Of a stretch of DNA of 64,000 nucleotides, positions 7,561 through 17,318 are shown piece after piece. The position numbers were made by a program, and so were the translations under genes. The stretch comes from CAYNWT01 sp964450955 (GTDB lineage Bacteria > Planctomycetota > Planctomycetia > Planctomycetales > Planctomycetaceae): assembly GCA_964450955.1 (NCBI GenBank), contig CAYVFI010000003.1:186001-250000 (forward strand), read 5' to 3'. How positions within the stretch are numbered: the stretch's first letter is position 1; each line of letters opens with the position of its first letter. The notes under the pieces are model-generated. The model was not told where the DNA came from, made no database searches, and saw only the letters and a program-made list of their open reading frames with translations.

Positions 7561-10500
7561 ATGTCGAGTTTTGATGGAAATGGGCGCAACATGCATCGAC
7601 GACGAAGGCTTCAACGCAACGCAATTTCTTACCAGGCAGATGTCCTTGAGGCTCGTCAGTTACTGACTGGTCTGGACTTTGGCGATGCAACCACGGCGGC
7701 GACAGCCGGCCTGATTGCCGGCCCTGAGCTGGAGGGGATACAGGTCACCGGTGAGGGTATCGATGTTTACCCCGCGTTCTCTCCAGACATCCTGCGGTAC
7801 GCGGTCAATCCGACCGGTGACACAGAGGGAATCACCGTCACGCCGAATGCTCAGCCCGGAGATCAGGTTGTCGTCAATGGCCGAGAAGTCAATGCGGGTG
7901 CCAGTCTTGAATTGAACGATATCGCGTCTGGCGAGACTGTGACTATCGAAGTGTCGAACGACTCGGATGGAACACGGACGTACGAACTGATTTACCTGCC
8001 AGTCGACTTCCCGTTGGAGATTCAGACCAACGACACTGAGGCGGCCGCGGACGGTTCCATCTATTTGACCCCCCGAGCTCAGGATGGCACGACTTACTTG
8101 CTGAAGGTCGATAACAACGGCGTGCCTGAACTTGTCCACGACACCGGTAGACTTCGCACCTTTGACTTCAAACTGCATGATAACGGCATCTTCACGTACG
8201 CGCAGGAAAACGGGCGTAACGAGTTTGGTGCTTTGGACAACGTGATTGTCTTGCTGGACAGCGACTTCAATGAGATCGATCGAATCAGCACCGTCGGTGA
8301 GGGTTTGAACCACACCGACTTCCACGATTTCATATTTACTCCTGAAGGCGACTACGTCTTCGTCTCGTACAACGGGATCGTGCGCGACGGTGTCTTTTAT
8401 GAAGACTCAATCGTGCAGGTCGTCGACGCTGAAACCAAAGAAGAACTGCTGCTTTGGAACAGCTGGGACGCGTTGGATATTGAAGAGGACATCATTGGCG
8501 GCATCGACCGTCTGCCAGAGTATGCTCACATCAACTCCGTGCATATCGACGGCAATGGTGACTTCATTGTGTCGCTGCGTTGGTCATCAATTCTGAAGTT
8601 TGATGGCGAAACCGGCGAAACAATTTGGACGTTTGGTGGACCTCGCGGTTCGTTGGAGACGGACGACCCCTGGGGCGGTCCGTGCGGCCAGCACACCGCA
8701 CAGATTCTGTCTAACGGGAACCTGGCGTTTTTCGATAACGGTACGCCCTGCCCCGACACTCCCCAGTTTGCGAACCGGCCCACGGGTGAAGATCGTCGAA
8801 TGCGGTATGCCGAGTACGAGATCGACGAACGGCGACAGACCGCGACCCTGGTGCGCGAGATTATTCATCCGACATACGCAGTTGGACCGACTGGTTCGGT
8901 TCAGGAACTGGACAACGGCAACGTTCTGATTAGTTGGGGCCTGCCGGGCCGGAACTTCACCGAGTATTCGTTAGCTGAATACGACCAAAACGATAACATT
9001 GTTCGCGAGTATTCGTTGGACGCCCGCGGGCAGGTCTTCGTGAGTTACCGAGCGTGGCTGTTTCCGGATCCCGACTATCCAACGCTGGCGGCAGACAACG
9101 GTGCGTCACACGTCATTGTCGATGGAATCTACCTCGGCAGCGGAGTTGACGCCGACCCGGACGGTCAGCCAAGTGCGACCAGTGGCGACGATGTTGATGT
9201 GTTCTTTCCGGAATCAGGCACTTTCGGCAACGACGAGGATGGCGTCCGGTTTATCGGTTCTCTGAACCCGGAAACCCAGAGTACTGTGGAGGTTGATGCA
9301 TCCACCGACGGGCTGCTGAACGCGTGGATTGACTTCAACAACGACGGCGACTGGGACGATGCGGGCGAGCAGGTATTCAGAGACGAACAGCTGGCACCGG
9401 GCACCAATCGCCTGACATTCGCGGTTCCCTCAGGTGCTGAAGAAGGCGTCACGTTTTCGCGGTTCCGCTTTAGTACCGATGGTGGACTTGCCCCGGACGG
9501 CCCGGCAGCAGACGGCGAAGTTGAAGATCACCGCGTTGAGATTGAAGCCATCCCTGACGAAGTACTTAGTCGGCTGAATGGCGAAGCGGGTGACAACTTT
9601 GGAGGCGACGTCGCAGTGTCTGGTCGCTTTGCGGCAGTCGCAGCACCGCAGCAGGATGGCAACGGCGTCGTGAGTATCTACCGCCGGACCGGTGGGAACT
9701 CGTGGGCCTTTGTCACTGAGATTCAAAGCCCCGACCGAATCGACAATGTCGATGGCGGCGACCTGTTTGGCCATTCCGTGGCCATCGACGGAGGAACGCT
9801 TGTTGTCGGAGCTCCGCTGCAGGAGGACTCAGCGACAGACCGTTCTTCCGGCGCGGTTTATGTGTTTGGCCAGGATGTGGGTGGGGAGAACAACTGGGGG
9901 CTGTTGCAGCGCCTTCAGGCCGACGGCGGGGAAGCGGGCGATTGGTTCGGCAATGCTGTCGCGATTGACGGCGACACCATCGTTGCCGGTTCAAGGCTGG
10001 ATGACGGACCGGTTCGCAAAAACACCGGCGCAGCGTACGTGTTCTCGCAAGGTAGTAACGGTGTCTGGACCCAGCAGGTTCGTCTGTCGGACGTCAATAC
10101 GGTCCGCAACGATCAATTCGGGTTTAGCCTGGATGTTGAGGGCAACAATATCATCGTCGGCGCGCCGCGGATTGCGGGCGATCGCCTTCGGCAAGGTGCT
10201 GTTTATCTCTACAGACGCAACGACAACGACAAATGGATTCTTAGCCGCAAGGTGGAGGCTCCGGACACAGACAACGATGTCAGTCAGGGTGACCGGTTCG
10301 GCTACTCCGTCGCGATTTACCGTTCGCTTGCCGTGGTCGGCGCGTTTAATGAAGAAGCCGACGCCAGCGATTTGAGTTCCGGAGCCGCCTATGTCTTGCG
10401 ACGCAACCTTGGCGGATCCAACCAGTGGAACGTGGCGGCCAGGTTGGCACCGTCTGATTCAGCGATTCGCGATCACTTTGGCTTTGATGTGGACATCACG

Positions 10501-11274
10501 CAGGAACGCATCGCAGTGGGTGCTCGAACCAAAGAGACGGACGCGGGCATCGGAAAAGCCGGTGCGGCGTTTATCTTTGACCGCGTCGGTAATACAGACA
10601 GATGGACTGAAACGGCAAAGCACGAAGCCGACGACGCGCGAGCCGGAGACAACCTTGGAAGCAGCGTTGCAATCACAAACCGCTACCTGATTGCTGGCGC
10701 ACCGTTGAGTGATCCTGATGGCAGTCGGTCAGGCAGGGCGTATGCGTTCCAGACACCGTTGGCTGCCAGTCCATTGTTGGCAGCAGGCGTAGCGCCGGCT
10801 AACGCAGCGGACCGCGTTCTAACGGAAGCCGAACTGCAGCCGATCGTCGACGCGGCTATCGAGCAATGGCGTCAGCAGCCGCTGACCAGAGAGCAGCTTG
10901 CGATCCTGGAGACGCTGCAGATTTCTGTCGTGGAACTCGGATCGTCACGGCTTGGCGAAGCGTCCGGCAATTCCATCCGCATCGACGACAACGGAGCCGA
11001 CTTCGGTTGGTACATTGACCAGACGCCGTTTGATGTCACTGATGACGACGTCGGCGTTTCAATGGACCTGCTGACCGTTGTGGTTCATGAAATCGGACAC
11101 GCATTGGGCTACGCTGACACATACCGTGCAGCAGATGCGAACGAAATTATGTACGGGTTCCTTGCAGCCGGAGAGCGGCGTACGGCTGAGTCTTCCCAGG
11201 ACGGCCAACAGAAGACAGATTTAGGTCTCGACGCCTTGCACGCCAGCATGGAAATTGACCTGGACCAGATGTAG
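7561..11274 (+). CDS. Large exported mosaic protein: arylsulfotransferase-like, GEVED, FG-GAP propeller and metalloprotease-like domain
   Basis: The 1237-residue product starts with a basic N-terminus (MHRRRRLQRN) and ADVLEARQLLTG, a motif found at the start of many exported planctomycete proteins. Residues about 75-140 look like a cadherin-like or bacterial surface beta domain. Residues about 160-495 match the ASST arylsulfotransferase fold (TDFHDFIFTPEGDYVF, HINSVHID, LSNGNLAFFDNG). A GEVED-type module follows (about 510-660, ending DGEVEDHRVEIE). Residues about 669-1070 contain six or seven FG-GAP-like repeats of the form GDxFGxSVAIdgxxxvVGAP, expected to form a beta-propeller. The C-terminal 150 residues contain HEIGHALGYAD at 1176-1186 and a following EIMYG, resembling the zinc site and Met-turn of metzincin peptidases. 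The cell role may be surface binding or processing; catalytic activity of either enzyme-like region is unproven. Confidence 0.82.
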   Translation: MSSFDGNGRNMHRRRRLQRNAISYQADVLEARQLLTGLDFGDATTAATAGLIAGPELEGIQVTGEGIDVYPAFSPDILRYAVNPTGDTEGITVTPNAQPGDQVVVNGREVNAGASLELNDIASGETVTIEVSNDSDGTRTYELIYLPVDFPLEIQTNDTEAAADGSIYLTPRAQDGTTYLLKVDNNGVPELVHDTGRLRTFDFKLHDNGIFTYAQENGRNEFGALDNVIVLLDSDFNEIDRISTVGEGLNHTDFHDFIFTPEGDYVFVSYNGIVRDGVFYEDSIVQVVDAETKEELLLWNSWDALDIEEDIIGGIDRLPEYAHINSVHIDGNGDFIVSLRWSSILKFDGETGETIWTFGGPRGSLETDDPWGGPCGQHTAQILSNGNLAFFDNGTPCPDTPQFANRPTGEDRRMRYAEYEIDERRQTATLVREIIHPTYAVGPTGSVQELDNGNVLISWGLPGRNFTEYSLAEYDQNDNIVREYSLDARGQVFVSYRAWLFPDPDYPTLAADNGASHVIVDGIYLGSGVDADPDGQPSATSGDDVDVFFPESGTFGNDEDGVRFIGSLNPETQSTVEVDASTDGLLNAWIDFNNDGDWDDAGEQVFRDEQLAPGTNRLTFAVPSGAEEGVTFSRFRFSTDGGLAPDGPAADGEVEDHRVEIEAIPDEVLSRLNGEAGDNFGGDVAVSGRFAAVAAPQQDGNGVVSIYRRTGGNSWAFVTEIQSPDRIDNVDGGDLFGHSVAIDGGTLVVGAPLQEDSATDRSSGAVYVFGQDVGGENNWGLLQRLQADGGEAGDWFGNAVAIDGDTIVAGSRLDDGPVRKNTGAAYVFSQGSNGVWTQQVRLSDVNTVRNDQFGFSLDVEGNNIIVGAPRIAGDRLRQGAVYLYRRNDNDKWILSRKVEAPDTDNDVSQGDRFGYSVAIYRSLAVVGAFNEEADASDLSSGAAYVLRRNLGGSNQWNVAARLAPSDSAIRDHFGFDVDITQERIAVGARTKETDAGIGKAGAAFIFDRVGNTDRWTETAKHEADDARAGDNLGSSVAITNRYLIAGAPLSDPDGSRSGRAYAFQTPLAASPLLAAGVAPANAADRVLTEAELQPIVDAAIEQWRQQPLTREQLAILETLQISVVELGSSRLGEASGNSIRIDDNGADFGWYIDQTPFDVTDDDVGVSMDLLTVVVHEIGHALGYADTYRAADANEIMYGFLAAGERRTAESSQDGQQKTDLGLDALHASMEIDLDQM

Positions 11275-11526
11275 TCCAGTTCCGGCATTCATTGCCGAAT
11301 ACTCCAGGAGAACGCTTACACAACCAGACTCTGCGCGCGTGATTTGCCTGTCACTACAGGTGGTACAACCGGAGAAATCGCCAACTCCGGAATAATCGTT
11401 ACAGATTGCCAGGTCCGCCACCCGATAAATCGAGGGAACCGTCCTGGTGCGCCTCGGACGCCGCGCTATTCGCGTCGTTTGTTGGTTCACTCGGACACCT
11501 TGATTACTGCAGTTAAGGGCGCACCG

Positions 11527-13230
11527 ATGCGGACACCGCACTGGCTCACACCTCTGGCAATCTGTTTTCTGGTACTGGCAGCGGGCTCACAGTCCGCCAC
11601 GGCTCAGTACCCTGGCATGGGTGGCCCACAGACTGGCATCAACGCGCAGGGACTGCCTCCTGGCGCGTACAATCCGTACCCTCGGATTTCGCCGTTCGAA
11701 AATGCGTACAGCCGCACGTACAACAACCGCGGTACGTGGTTCAATGACTCACAAAGCGCACTGGCTGCCCGGAACCGTAACTGGCGGTTCAACGTCGACT
11801 TCCTGCGAGCGGAAGTGCGTAGTCTTGACGGCCTGGTTGGGTCGCGCAATGCACAAACTTATCTGGACCTTGCGTTCCCGTCTGGACTGCTGCCGGCTGA
11901 CGCTGGCTTCTTCAACTACTTCGATGCCGCCGACGCGACTGCGATCTCAGACCTGACATCGTCTGGTTTGAAGCTGGGTGGTGGGTTTACGAATCTCGAC
12001 TCCAGCGGGTTCGAGTGGGACGTCACCTGGAACCGAGAAAGCAACGCCGGATACAACGCCCGCAAAATTATTGAATCGAACCGATTCAACGACGTCGTCG
12101 ACCGTGAAGAGTTTAGAAGACTCAACCTCAACGGTGGTGGCATTCTGGATAATTCAAGATTGTTTCAGGAGTTCCGCAACGAACGAGACATTGTGGAAGC
12201 ACTGCTGTCTGGTCCGGACTTTCAGGCAACTGACATTCTGCCACTGGACGCACAGGAAATCCTGGAAGGCAACATCTTCAATCTTAATGGGTTGCCTCTT
12301 GATAACGGTACCTTTGGCGGTGTTACACAGCCGTACGACCTTGACTACATTCTGACTCACTCGCACCAGTCGTTTGGTGGCAAGTTTGGGTTCCTGATGA
12401 CACCGATCCTTGATGGTGGGCTAACGGTTCGTCCGCAGATTGGTGGTCGATACCTCTTCATTGAAGAAGGGTTCCGCTTCGACGGTGTTGACAGTAACAC
12501 CCTGTACGACGGTGACGGCGATGGTGTTCCCACCGCGGATATCCGACTGCACTCATTGCCCAACGGCATTGATGAAGACGGAGACTTCATCACCGACAAT
12601 GCCGGTTTCGACGAAGCCGCGCCGGCTGTTCCGACGTTTGACCAACTTCAGGGCGGGTTCATCACATCCTTCCTAAGCAGCAACGTGACAACTCACCTGG
12701 CAGGTCCCGAATTTGCTTTGCGATACGATCTTGGGGACACACAGGGGCGGGGCTTCAATCTGTCTGGTCAGACCAAAGTTGGAGCGATGTTAAACAGCGA
12801 ACGCGTGGAACTTCGAGGTGACAACATCGGTGCGATTATCCGGTTTGACCCACTGACTGCTGACCCGGACCCCGACGGTAACGGCGGATTCGTTCATACA
12901 GAGATCTTCGACATTACTGAAGATAACCCGAATCCCAACGCGTTCTCTGATTCCAAACGAACGACTCATTTGTCGCCTTTGTTTGAACAATCCTTCAACG
13001 CAGAAATACCGATCTTCGATCGCATTCCAGGACTCAACCGAGTGCGACAGCTTGAGGGAGCTCGATTCCGACTGGGTTACTCATGGTTGTGGGTCGGCGA
13101 AGTCGCCAGTCCAAACCAAAGTATTTTGTGGCAGGCTAACCCGCAGGCTGGCATCTTCCCGAGGATTGACCTGGAACGCGAAGACTACAGCATTCAGACT
13201 CTAAGCTTCGGCCTGGACTGGGCTTTCTAA
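11527..13230 (+). CDS. Putative outer-membrane beta-barrel protein (BBP7-like)
   Basis: The open frame extends upstream to 11344, but the ATG at 11527 is preferred because it is followed directly by a signal peptide (MRTPHWLTPLAICFLVLAAG, cleaved near SATAQ). The mature part of the 567-residue product is rich in alternating aromatic and polar residues, ends in aromatic strands and finishes SFGLDWAF with a C-terminal Phe, the usual sign of an outer-membrane barrel substrate of the BAM machinery. A Ca-binding-like Asp-rich insertion (DGDGDGVPTAD, then GIDEDGDF) lies near residues 325-350. It resembles the planctomycete BBP7-type barrel family in layout, but I am not certain. The 252 bases before it are without a clear gene. 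Confidence 0.7.
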   Translation: MRTPHWLTPLAICFLVLAAGSQSATAQYPGMGGPQTGINAQGLPPGAYNPYPRISPFENAYSRTYNNRGTWFNDSQSALAARNRNWRFNVDFLRAEVRSLDGLVGSRNAQTYLDLAFPSGLLPADAGFFNYFDAADATAISDLTSSGLKLGGGFTNLDSSGFEWDVTWNRESNAGYNARKIIESNRFNDVVDREEFRRLNLNGGGILDNSRLFQEFRNERDIVEALLSGPDFQATDILPLDAQEILEGNIFNLNGLPLDNGTFGGVTQPYDLDYILTHSHQSFGGKFGFLMTPILDGGLTVRPQIGGRYLFIEEGFRFDGVDSNTLYDGDGDGVPTADIRLHSLPNGIDEDGDFITDNAGFDEAAPAVPTFDQLQGGFITSFLSSNVTTHLAGPEFALRYDLGDTQGRGFNLSGQTKVGAMLNSERVELRGDNIGAIIRFDPLTADPDPDGNGGFVHTEIFDITEDNPNPNAFSDSKRTTHLSPLFEQSFNAEIPIFDRIPGLNRVRQLEGARFRLGYSWLWVGEVASPNQSILWQANPQAGIFPRIDLEREDYSIQTLSFGLDWAF

Positions 13231-13288
13231 GCGAATCCCACGACGTAGTAAAAAAACTCGTAGCCGAGCCGCCGGTCAGGTGTCTTGG

Positions 13289-14164
13289 CTACTTTTGTTT
13301 CGTGGTTCGATTTCCAGCGGGAAGGCTTTGGCACTTCGGGCAGAAGAAAGTGGAACGCTGTGCCTGGACAATTCGCTTGATGCGGCCGCGATTGCAGCCT
13401 GGGCAAATTTCGTCCGCTTTCGCGTAAACACGGTGTTCGTTTTGGTAGCCACCATCTTTATTTAACGCGTTGCGGTAGGTTCCGTCTCCCAGGGTCGAAC
13501 CTTCGTACTTGATTGCGGTCCGTAGCACGTCGTCGGTGTGCCGCGCAATGCGTTTCAGCTGAGGCGTGTTTAGAGTTCGAGCCGACTGTTCGGGTGAGAC
13601 CTTCGCCAGGTGCAGAATCTCACTCGCGTACAGGTTTCCGATGCCGGCGACAAGTTTTTGGTCCAGCAGAGCGACCTTGATCGGCCGAGCTGTCCGTTCG
13701 CGAACCGCCTTCCAGTCATCCAAAGTCATCTCCAGAGCGTCCGGCCCAAATCGACCACTCAGCAGGTCGGCTTCGTATTCTTCTGGTGAGTAAATTGTCA
13801 CGGTTCCCAAACCACGACGGTCCCAGAACCACAACGATGTCGTCGTCTTGCCGGGAGCGTTGAGAACCCATTCCAGGCGTAAGTGAGCCTGGCTGGGTGG
13901 ATCGCTTAGCAGCATGAGCCCCGTCATCCGCGGTTCGATGGCTATACGATCACCTGTGTCGAGCTGTATTACGACTCGCTTGGCGAACCGGAACACAGAC
14001 TCGACCGTTGCTCCACGGCAACGTCTCTGTAAGTTCGTCACGTCCGGACTAATGTTAATTGGGCGACACTTGCAACGACATTGCCGTAGTTGTTTGATTG
14101 TCCGACCTTCCACGGCCCGGCGAATGCCACGAACCATGGTTTCTACTTCAGGCAGTTCAGGCAT
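13289..14164 (-). CDS. mutM: Formamidopyrimidine-DNA glycosylase (Fpg/MutM)
   Basis: The 291-residue protein starts MPELPEVETMVRGI, with the N-terminal Pro nucleophile (after Met removal) and the catalytic Glu of bifunctional Fpg/Nei enzymes. The helix-two-turn-helix region contains KLVAGIGNLYASEILHLA. The C-terminal zinc finger is complete: CPGC, 16 residues on, CPKC. The enzyme removes oxidised purines such as 8-oxoguanine and nicks the abasic site in base-excision repair. The start codon has GAGG 7 nt upstream. Length is close to the family norm, with a short C-terminal tail (LPAGNRTTKQK). It is convergent with the barrel-protein gene. Confidence 0.96.
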   Translation of the reverse strand: MPELPEVETMVRGIRRAVEGRTIKQLRQCRCKCRPINISPDVTNLQRRCRGATVESVFRFAKRVVIQLDTGDRIAIEPRMTGLMLLSDPPSQAHLRLEWVLNAPGKTTTSLWFWDRRGLGTVTIYSPEEYEADLLSGRFGPDALEMTLDDWKAVRERTARPIKVALLDQKLVAGIGNLYASEILHLAKVSPEQSARTLNTPQLKRIARHTDDVLRTAIKYEGSTLGDGTYRNALNKDGGYQNEHRVYAKADEICPGCNRGRIKRIVQAQRSTFFCPKCQSLPAGNRTTKQK

Positions 14165-14476
14165 TCAAAACCTCGTAGTTTGTGGGGTCAGCACGGTTCA
14201 ACGACTCCAACAGTCAGCAAGCGCGTTTTCGGTGCAGCCGGCAGACTCTGGCTGGAACCTCTGAAATACGCCATCGCTGCGCTGATCTCAAGCGTCAGGG
14301 TCCAGAGCTGCTTCGGCGGAAATCTCCTTGACGGGCGGCCCAACGGCGACGATGCTTGATAGTGCATTTCCCACGGGGACTTTGTTTCTCAGAGTTCCGG
14401 GGCTCAGATACCCCTTCCAATCTGGCCATATTCGGTTCTTCAAATTTGCCGCTGCGTGCGGGCGAAGGAGACGCAG
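14165..14476. other. Divergent intergenic region between mutM and the DUF1598-type gene
   Basis: The 312 bases hold no tRNA-like sequence, intrinsic terminator or credible small gene. Short frames crossing it have no ribosome-binding site and no protein-like composition. It should contain promoters for both flanking genes, but I could not assign a -35/-10 pair with confidence. Confidence 0.5.
14464..14470 (+). promoter_or_regulatory. Strong Shine-Dalgarno deciding the start of the DUF1598-type gene
   Basis: GAAGGAG lies 6 nt upstream of the ATG at 14477. It favours this ATG over the in-frame GTG at 14456. It is one of the best ribosome-binding sites in the window, where most genes have weak ones. 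Confidence 0.75.
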
Positions 14477-16240
14477 ATGCTGGTAACTCACCAGGCAACT
14501 CGACTTGTCCTAAAAACTATGGCTGTCGCCATGATCGTCGGACTGACGGTCCCGGCATCCGCTCAAGACATTACGCTTAACGCGGATGACTTTGTCGCGA
14601 AGAAAGCCGAGGTCAAGGAAACGACACGTGAAGACTTAGTCAGACAGCAAATCGCTGCTGGTGAGTTCGGACCCGCGATTCAAACGGCCAGGGCCGCCAA
14701 CGATCCAGCTGAACAAGCTGACTTACTGGAGCTCATCGCCGGAGCACAAGCCGATGGTGGCGACTTCGGATCTGCGTTGGGTTCGATGCGAACCTTCTCG
14801 CGGACCGGCCAAACGAAAAAGAAAGATAACGGTCTGCTTGGTGGTGCGGCCAATGCCGACTTCCAGACACTGATGGACTTGATCCGTCAGCAGACACGAC
14901 CACCTGCTCTGTGGCAGGATGAAGACGGCGAAGGCGGAAGCATGTCTCCGTTCCCGAACGGTGTGCTTGTTGAACCGGGCGGCGTGTTGCGAACAGCCAG
15001 CAAGCTGGAAACCACAGGACGTTTGAACGACCTGGTCGATCGAGCTCGCAAGGCAGACTTAAACGCCGACATGGCCGTTGCGACCGACCTGCGATTCATC
15101 TCAGTTCGCCGATTGGAAGAAGCAGTTCGCGAACGACGCGAAGCAGGACTTCCAGTCGTTGAAACAATGCGGAACCTCGGCGGACTTGTTCGCCTTCGAT
15201 ACGTCATGGTTCTGGAAGACGAAAAGGACATCCTTATCGGCGGTCCGGCCGAACCATGGCAATACGATGCAACCGGCCAGCCAGTCGGCCAGATCACCGG
15301 ACGTCCAACACTGCAGCTGGACGACCTGGTAACGATGTTGCGAACGTTTTCGCAAAGCGGTTCTCGTGGATTCATGTGTTCGATTGATCCACGACCAGAA
15401 GGCATGAAAGCCATCACCGACTATGTCAACAAGACAAGCGGCAACGGCGTCTCCAATGTCAACAAGTACACAAGCACGCTGCAAAAGAAGCTGGGCATGC
15501 AGGATGTTCGTCTTCAGGGAATCCCGAATGACTCCCGAGTCGCTCGGGTGATCGTTGAAGCAGACTACCGCATGAAGATGATCGGCATCGGAAAACTGGA
15601 TGGTGTCGAAGGCATTGAAAGCTTCTTTGACCTGTTGCCGAAGGTCGTCAATACGGCTCCAAAGAAAATCGACGCCCTGCGTTGGTGGATGACAATGAAG
15701 TACGACGCGATCCTTCACAACGAAGATCGAACAGCGTTCGAGTTCAAAGGATCGTCAGTACTTTGCCAGTCTGAAAACCAGTTGGTGACCGCACAGGGCA
15801 AGCGAGTTGCCACAGGCAGTGCTGAACCTGTGAACCGAATGTTCGCTCAGAAATTTACTGACAACTACGAAAAACTTGCGGCCCGCGACCTCGTGTTTGC
15901 CGACCTGCAAAACGTTTTCGATCTGGCCCTGGTTGCTGCTCTGATCTTCGACGAACAGATTGACCGCGAAGTCGATTGGAACCGAGGCAGCTTCGCCACA
16001 AACGGTTCATACGCAACGGCCACATACGAGCCACCCCGCGAAGTGATGTCGGTTGTCAATCACAAGACCTTCAAGGGTAAAGAGATCGTGATTCAGGTCG
16101 CCGGCGGTGTTCGAGGTGACACGATGAACGTGGTCAAAGACGAAACGAAACGCGTTGCGTCTTCAAATGTCGCAGCGAAGACCAACGTTCGACCAACCAG
16201 CGAAGTTCCAGCCAACCGATGGTGGTGGAACGGAAAGTAG
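14477..16240 (+). CDS. Secreted DUF1598-type planctomycete protein
   Basis: The 587-residue product has a clear signal peptide (LKTMAVAMIVGLTVPASAQ). Residues about 55-75 form a TPR-like helical stretch (AAGEFGPAIQTARAANDP). The central part, about 210-420, contains the segments ETMRNLGGLVRLRYVMV and LQGIPNDSRVARVIVEADYR, which fit the DUF1598 region known mostly from planctomycetes; I assign this from memory of the family, without a search. The last 60 residues are basic and end NRWWWNGK. Its function is unknown. It stands alone, with a strong ribosome-binding site and a strong terminator, which suggests a well-expressed monocistronic gene. The subcellular site is periplasmic or extracellular by inference. 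Confidence 0.75.
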   Translation: MLVTHQATRLVLKTMAVAMIVGLTVPASAQDITLNADDFVAKKAEVKETTREDLVRQQIAAGEFGPAIQTARAANDPAEQADLLELIAGAQADGGDFGSALGSMRTFSRTGQTKKKDNGLLGGAANADFQTLMDLIRQQTRPPALWQDEDGEGGSMSPFPNGVLVEPGGVLRTASKLETTGRLNDLVDRARKADLNADMAVATDLRFISVRRLEEAVRERREAGLPVVETMRNLGGLVRLRYVMVLEDEKDILIGGPAEPWQYDATGQPVGQITGRPTLQLDDLVTMLRTFSQSGSRGFMCSIDPRPEGMKAITDYVNKTSGNGVSNVNKYTSTLQKKLGMQDVRLQGIPNDSRVARVIVEADYRMKMIGIGKLDGVEGIESFFDLLPKVVNTAPKKIDALRWWMTMKYDAILHNEDRTAFEFKGSSVLCQSENQLVTAQGKRVATGSAEPVNRMFAQKFTDNYEKLAARDLVFADLQNVFDLALVAALIFDEQIDREVDWNRGSFATNGSYATATYEPPREVMSVVNHKTFKGKEIVIQVAGGVRGDTMNVVKDETKRVASSNVAAKTNVRPTSEVPANRWWWNGK

Positions 16241-16266
16241 CCCTCACAAGCAACCCGCTACAATTC

Positions 16267-16301
16267 AGAGCCTCGATGGTGTTCGCCATCGAGGCTCTTT
16301 T
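16267..16301 (+). terminator. Intrinsic terminator after the DUF1598-type gene
   Basis: A perfect 13-bp stem (AGAGCCTCGATGG pairing with CCATCGAGGCTCT), a six-base loop TGTTCG and a run of T form a textbook rho-independent terminator 26 nt after the stop at 16240. It lies 19 nt before the start of the ADP-ribosylglycohydrolase, so that gene needs its own promoter or reads through. Confidence 0.9.
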
Positions 16302-16319
16302 GCATTGTGGATTCAGCAG

Positions 16320-17201
16320 ATGAACCGCTCACAACGCGCTCGACTGTGTCTCGATGGATTGTCCATCGGTGACGGCTTTGGCCAACGTTTCTTCTTTCCG
16401 TGGGTCGTTGAACAAACAGTCAACCGCAACATGCCGGAAGGACCGTGGGAATATACCGACGACACGGAAATGGCACTCGCCGTGGTTCAGGTTCTCGAAT
16501 CGTACGACGCGATTGATCAGGATGCGTTGGCGGCTGAGTTCGCCAGACGATACGCGGCCGACTCTGGCCGCGGCTACGGAGCCGGCGCGCATCGGTTGTT
16601 GAAGGATCTTGCTGACGGAACCGACTGGCGGACAGCAAGTCGTGAGCTGTTTGATGGACGCGGTTCTTACGGCAACGGAGCCGCAATGCGCGTCGCTCCG
16701 ATTGGAGCGTGGTTTGCGGACGATTTGGAAATGACCAAACAGCAAGCTGTGCTGTCCGCTGAAGTAACCCACTCGCACCATGAAGGCCAGGTCGGCGCGA
16801 TTGCTGTCGCGTTGGCGACACATTGGGCAGTTAACAAACTGGGAAAACCGGAACAGATGCTGCCGTGGATTGTGAGCAACCTGGCAGATTCAGAGGTCAC
16901 TGCCGGAATCGCGAAAGCTGCTGAAATTCCATTGGACGCATGGGCGTTTGACACAGCCAACGCGGTGGGCTGCGGCGATCAGGTTACCGCTCAGGATACG
17001 GTTCCGTTTTGCCTATGGATGGCGGCAGCCACGATGGACGACTTTGCTGAAGCGATGTGGACGACCGCCCGCATCGGAGGAGACATCGACACGAACTGCG
17101 CGATCGTGGGCGGAATTGTAGCCGCTGCACGAACCAAACCGCTGCCCGCAGCGTGGCTTAGCAATCGCGAACCACTCAACTGGGCCCCACCGCTCAATTA
17201 G
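16320..17201 (+). CDS. ADP-ribosylglycohydrolase family protein
   Basis: The frame is open upstream to 16155, overlapping the previous gene, but the ATG at 16320 gives a normal family length (293 residues) and begins just before the conserved LDGLSIGDGFG start of the domain. The metal-binding motifs are present: YTDDTEMA near residue 50, and GGDIDTNCAIVGGIVAA near residue 257, where two Asp residues bind Mg. SAEVTHSHHEG matches the conserved Thr-His region. Family members remove ADP-ribose from proteins, dinitrogenase reductase or small molecules. No DraT or other ADP-ribosyltransferase gene is seen nearby, so the target is unknown. An alternative is one of the non-ADP-ribosyl hydrolases of this fold. 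Confidence 0.88.
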   Translation: MNRSQRARLCLDGLSIGDGFGQRFFFPWVVEQTVNRNMPEGPWEYTDDTEMALAVVQVLESYDAIDQDALAAEFARRYAADSGRGYGAGAHRLLKDLADGTDWRTASRELFDGRGSYGNGAAMRVAPIGAWFADDLEMTKQQAVLSAEVTHSHHEGQVGAIAVALATHWAVNKLGKPEQMLPWIVSNLADSEVTAGIAKAAEIPLDAWAFDTANAVGCGDQVTAQDTVPFCLWMAAATMDDFAEAMWTTARIGGDIDTNCAIVGGIVAAARTKPLPAAWLSNREPLNWAPPLN

Positions 17202-17298
17202 ACGACGCAAACCCCGCTCAGGAAAACCGTCCAACCGGCTTCTAGCGTCCGAGAAACACCATCCCAACGCCCCAACCGGAATCCGATGCAACGGAATG

Positions 17299-17318
17299 TT
17301 GCTTGCTTGCTTGCTTGC
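17299..17318. repeat. Tetranucleotide repeat (TTGC x5)
   Basis: Five tandem TTGC units lie immediately beyond the stop codon of the adenylate-kinase-like gene on the minus strand, in the gap between convergent genes. Length change by slippage would not alter either protein. Confidence 0.9.

Noticed and set aside
11344..11526. Upstream extension of the barrel-protein frame
   Set aside because: The extra residues are not signal-like, and a normal signal peptide begins at the ATG at 11527.
16155..16319. Upstream extension of the ADP-ribosylglycohydrolase frame
   Set aside because: It would overlap the DUF1598-type gene and run through the strong terminator; the family domain begins just after 16320.
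17299..17318. TTGC repeat as a phase-variation switch
   Set aside because: The repeat lies outside both reading frames, directly beyond a stop codon, so slippage would not switch a protein.
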